This document shows, piece by piece, positions 5,067-5,097 of a stretch of 5,097 bases of DNA (its first letter is position 1; each line of letters begins with the position of its first letter). This stretch comes from Candidatus Alkanophagales archaeon. GTDB lineage: Archaea; Halobacteriota; Syntropharchaeia; Alkanophagales; B39-G2. A program made the translations under genes and the position numbers. The notes beneath the pieces are model-generated. The model searched no databases. It saw nothing but the letters and a program-made list of their open reading frames with translations, and was not told where the DNA came from. The DNA is taken from assembly GCA_003661185.1 (NCBI GenBank), contig QMVQ01000133.1, positions 1 through 5,097 of the forward strand. Direction: 5' to 3'.

Positions 5067-5097
5067 CTCTCAATCCCACCTTGGTCTGATTTTCACC
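5067..5097 (-). CRISPR. Single CRISPR-repeat-like sequence at the window edge (probable terminal repeat of an array)
   Basis: Read on the minus strand from 5097, this 31-base stretch contains GGTGAAAATCAGACCAAG, then GTGGGATTGAGAG. From memory, the Archaeoglobus fulgidus CRISPR repeat has the same build: GTTGAAATCAGACC, AAAA, TGGGATTGAAAG. The differences are one T-to-G, one extra A, AA-to-GG in the middle, and one A-to-G in the 3' handle (ATTGAGAG against ATTGAAAG). Repeats of this class end in ATTGAAAG, the crRNA 5' handle, so the array would be transcribed on the minus strand and extend beyond the window's right edge. That makes this copy the leader-distal last repeat, which is often degenerate. 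No second copy is present: purC ends only 36 bp further on. An array is therefore inferred from a single repeat. Confidence 0.6.

Noticed and set aside
4948..5097. Minus-strand open frame entering from the right edge and overlapping the purC 3' end
   Set aside because: It overlaps purC by more than 80 bases and its sequence is unlike any protein I know; the right-edge part is better explained by a CRISPR repeat.

Overview
The window looks like a piece of a euryarchaeal genome, plausibly from the methanogen / ANME / Archaeoglobus side of the phylum. The reasons are an archaeal-type adenylate kinase (AdkA family), an RCK_N-DHH fusion protein of a kind common in archaea, archaeal TATA/BRE-like boxes, strong AGGAGG/GAGGTG ribosome binding sites, and a right-edge motif close to the CRISPR repeat I remember from Archaeoglobus fulgidus. 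The exact lineage is a guess.

Layout from left to right. Positions 2-312 (+) hold the C-terminal end of an IS200/IS605-type TnpB, broken by a one-base frameshift between the two CxxC pairs of its zinc ribbon. GC-rich, hairpin-forming sequence follows and could be the right end and omegaRNA of that element. Positions 414-2767 (-) are a compact three-gene cluster, in transcription order: an RCK_N-DHH-DHHA1 phosphoesterase (1265-2767), a 10-cysteine small protein of unknown function (1011-1262), and archaeal adenylate kinase (414-992). A 131-bp gap with two TATA-like boxes separates it from a DRE-TIM metallolyase (2899-4137, -), which most resembles Re-type citrate synthases and also homocitrate/isopropylmalate synthases. 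A divergent intergenic region (4138-4271) leads to purC, SAICAR synthase (4272-5030, +). The last 31 bases (5067-5097) look like a single, slightly degenerate CRISPR repeat.

How the genes fit together: purC and adkA both serve adenine nucleotide metabolism, and a DHH phosphoesterase typically releases AMP or other mononucleotides. DHH hydrolase plus adenylate kinase therefore makes a plausible AMP-recycling pair, with the Cys-rich protein as the unknown partner. The citrate/homocitrate-type synthase feeds 2-oxoacid metabolism and shows no evident functional tie to the others. Both window ends fall in repetitive elements (an IS and a CRISPR repeat), which suggests a metagenomic contig that broke at repeats.

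The best leads for novelty are the right-edge CRISPR repeat, the DHH/Cys-rich/Adk operon, and the unclear translation start of the DHH gene. That gene has a perfect Shine-Dalgarno sequence inside the apparent N-terminus but no normal start codon beside it.
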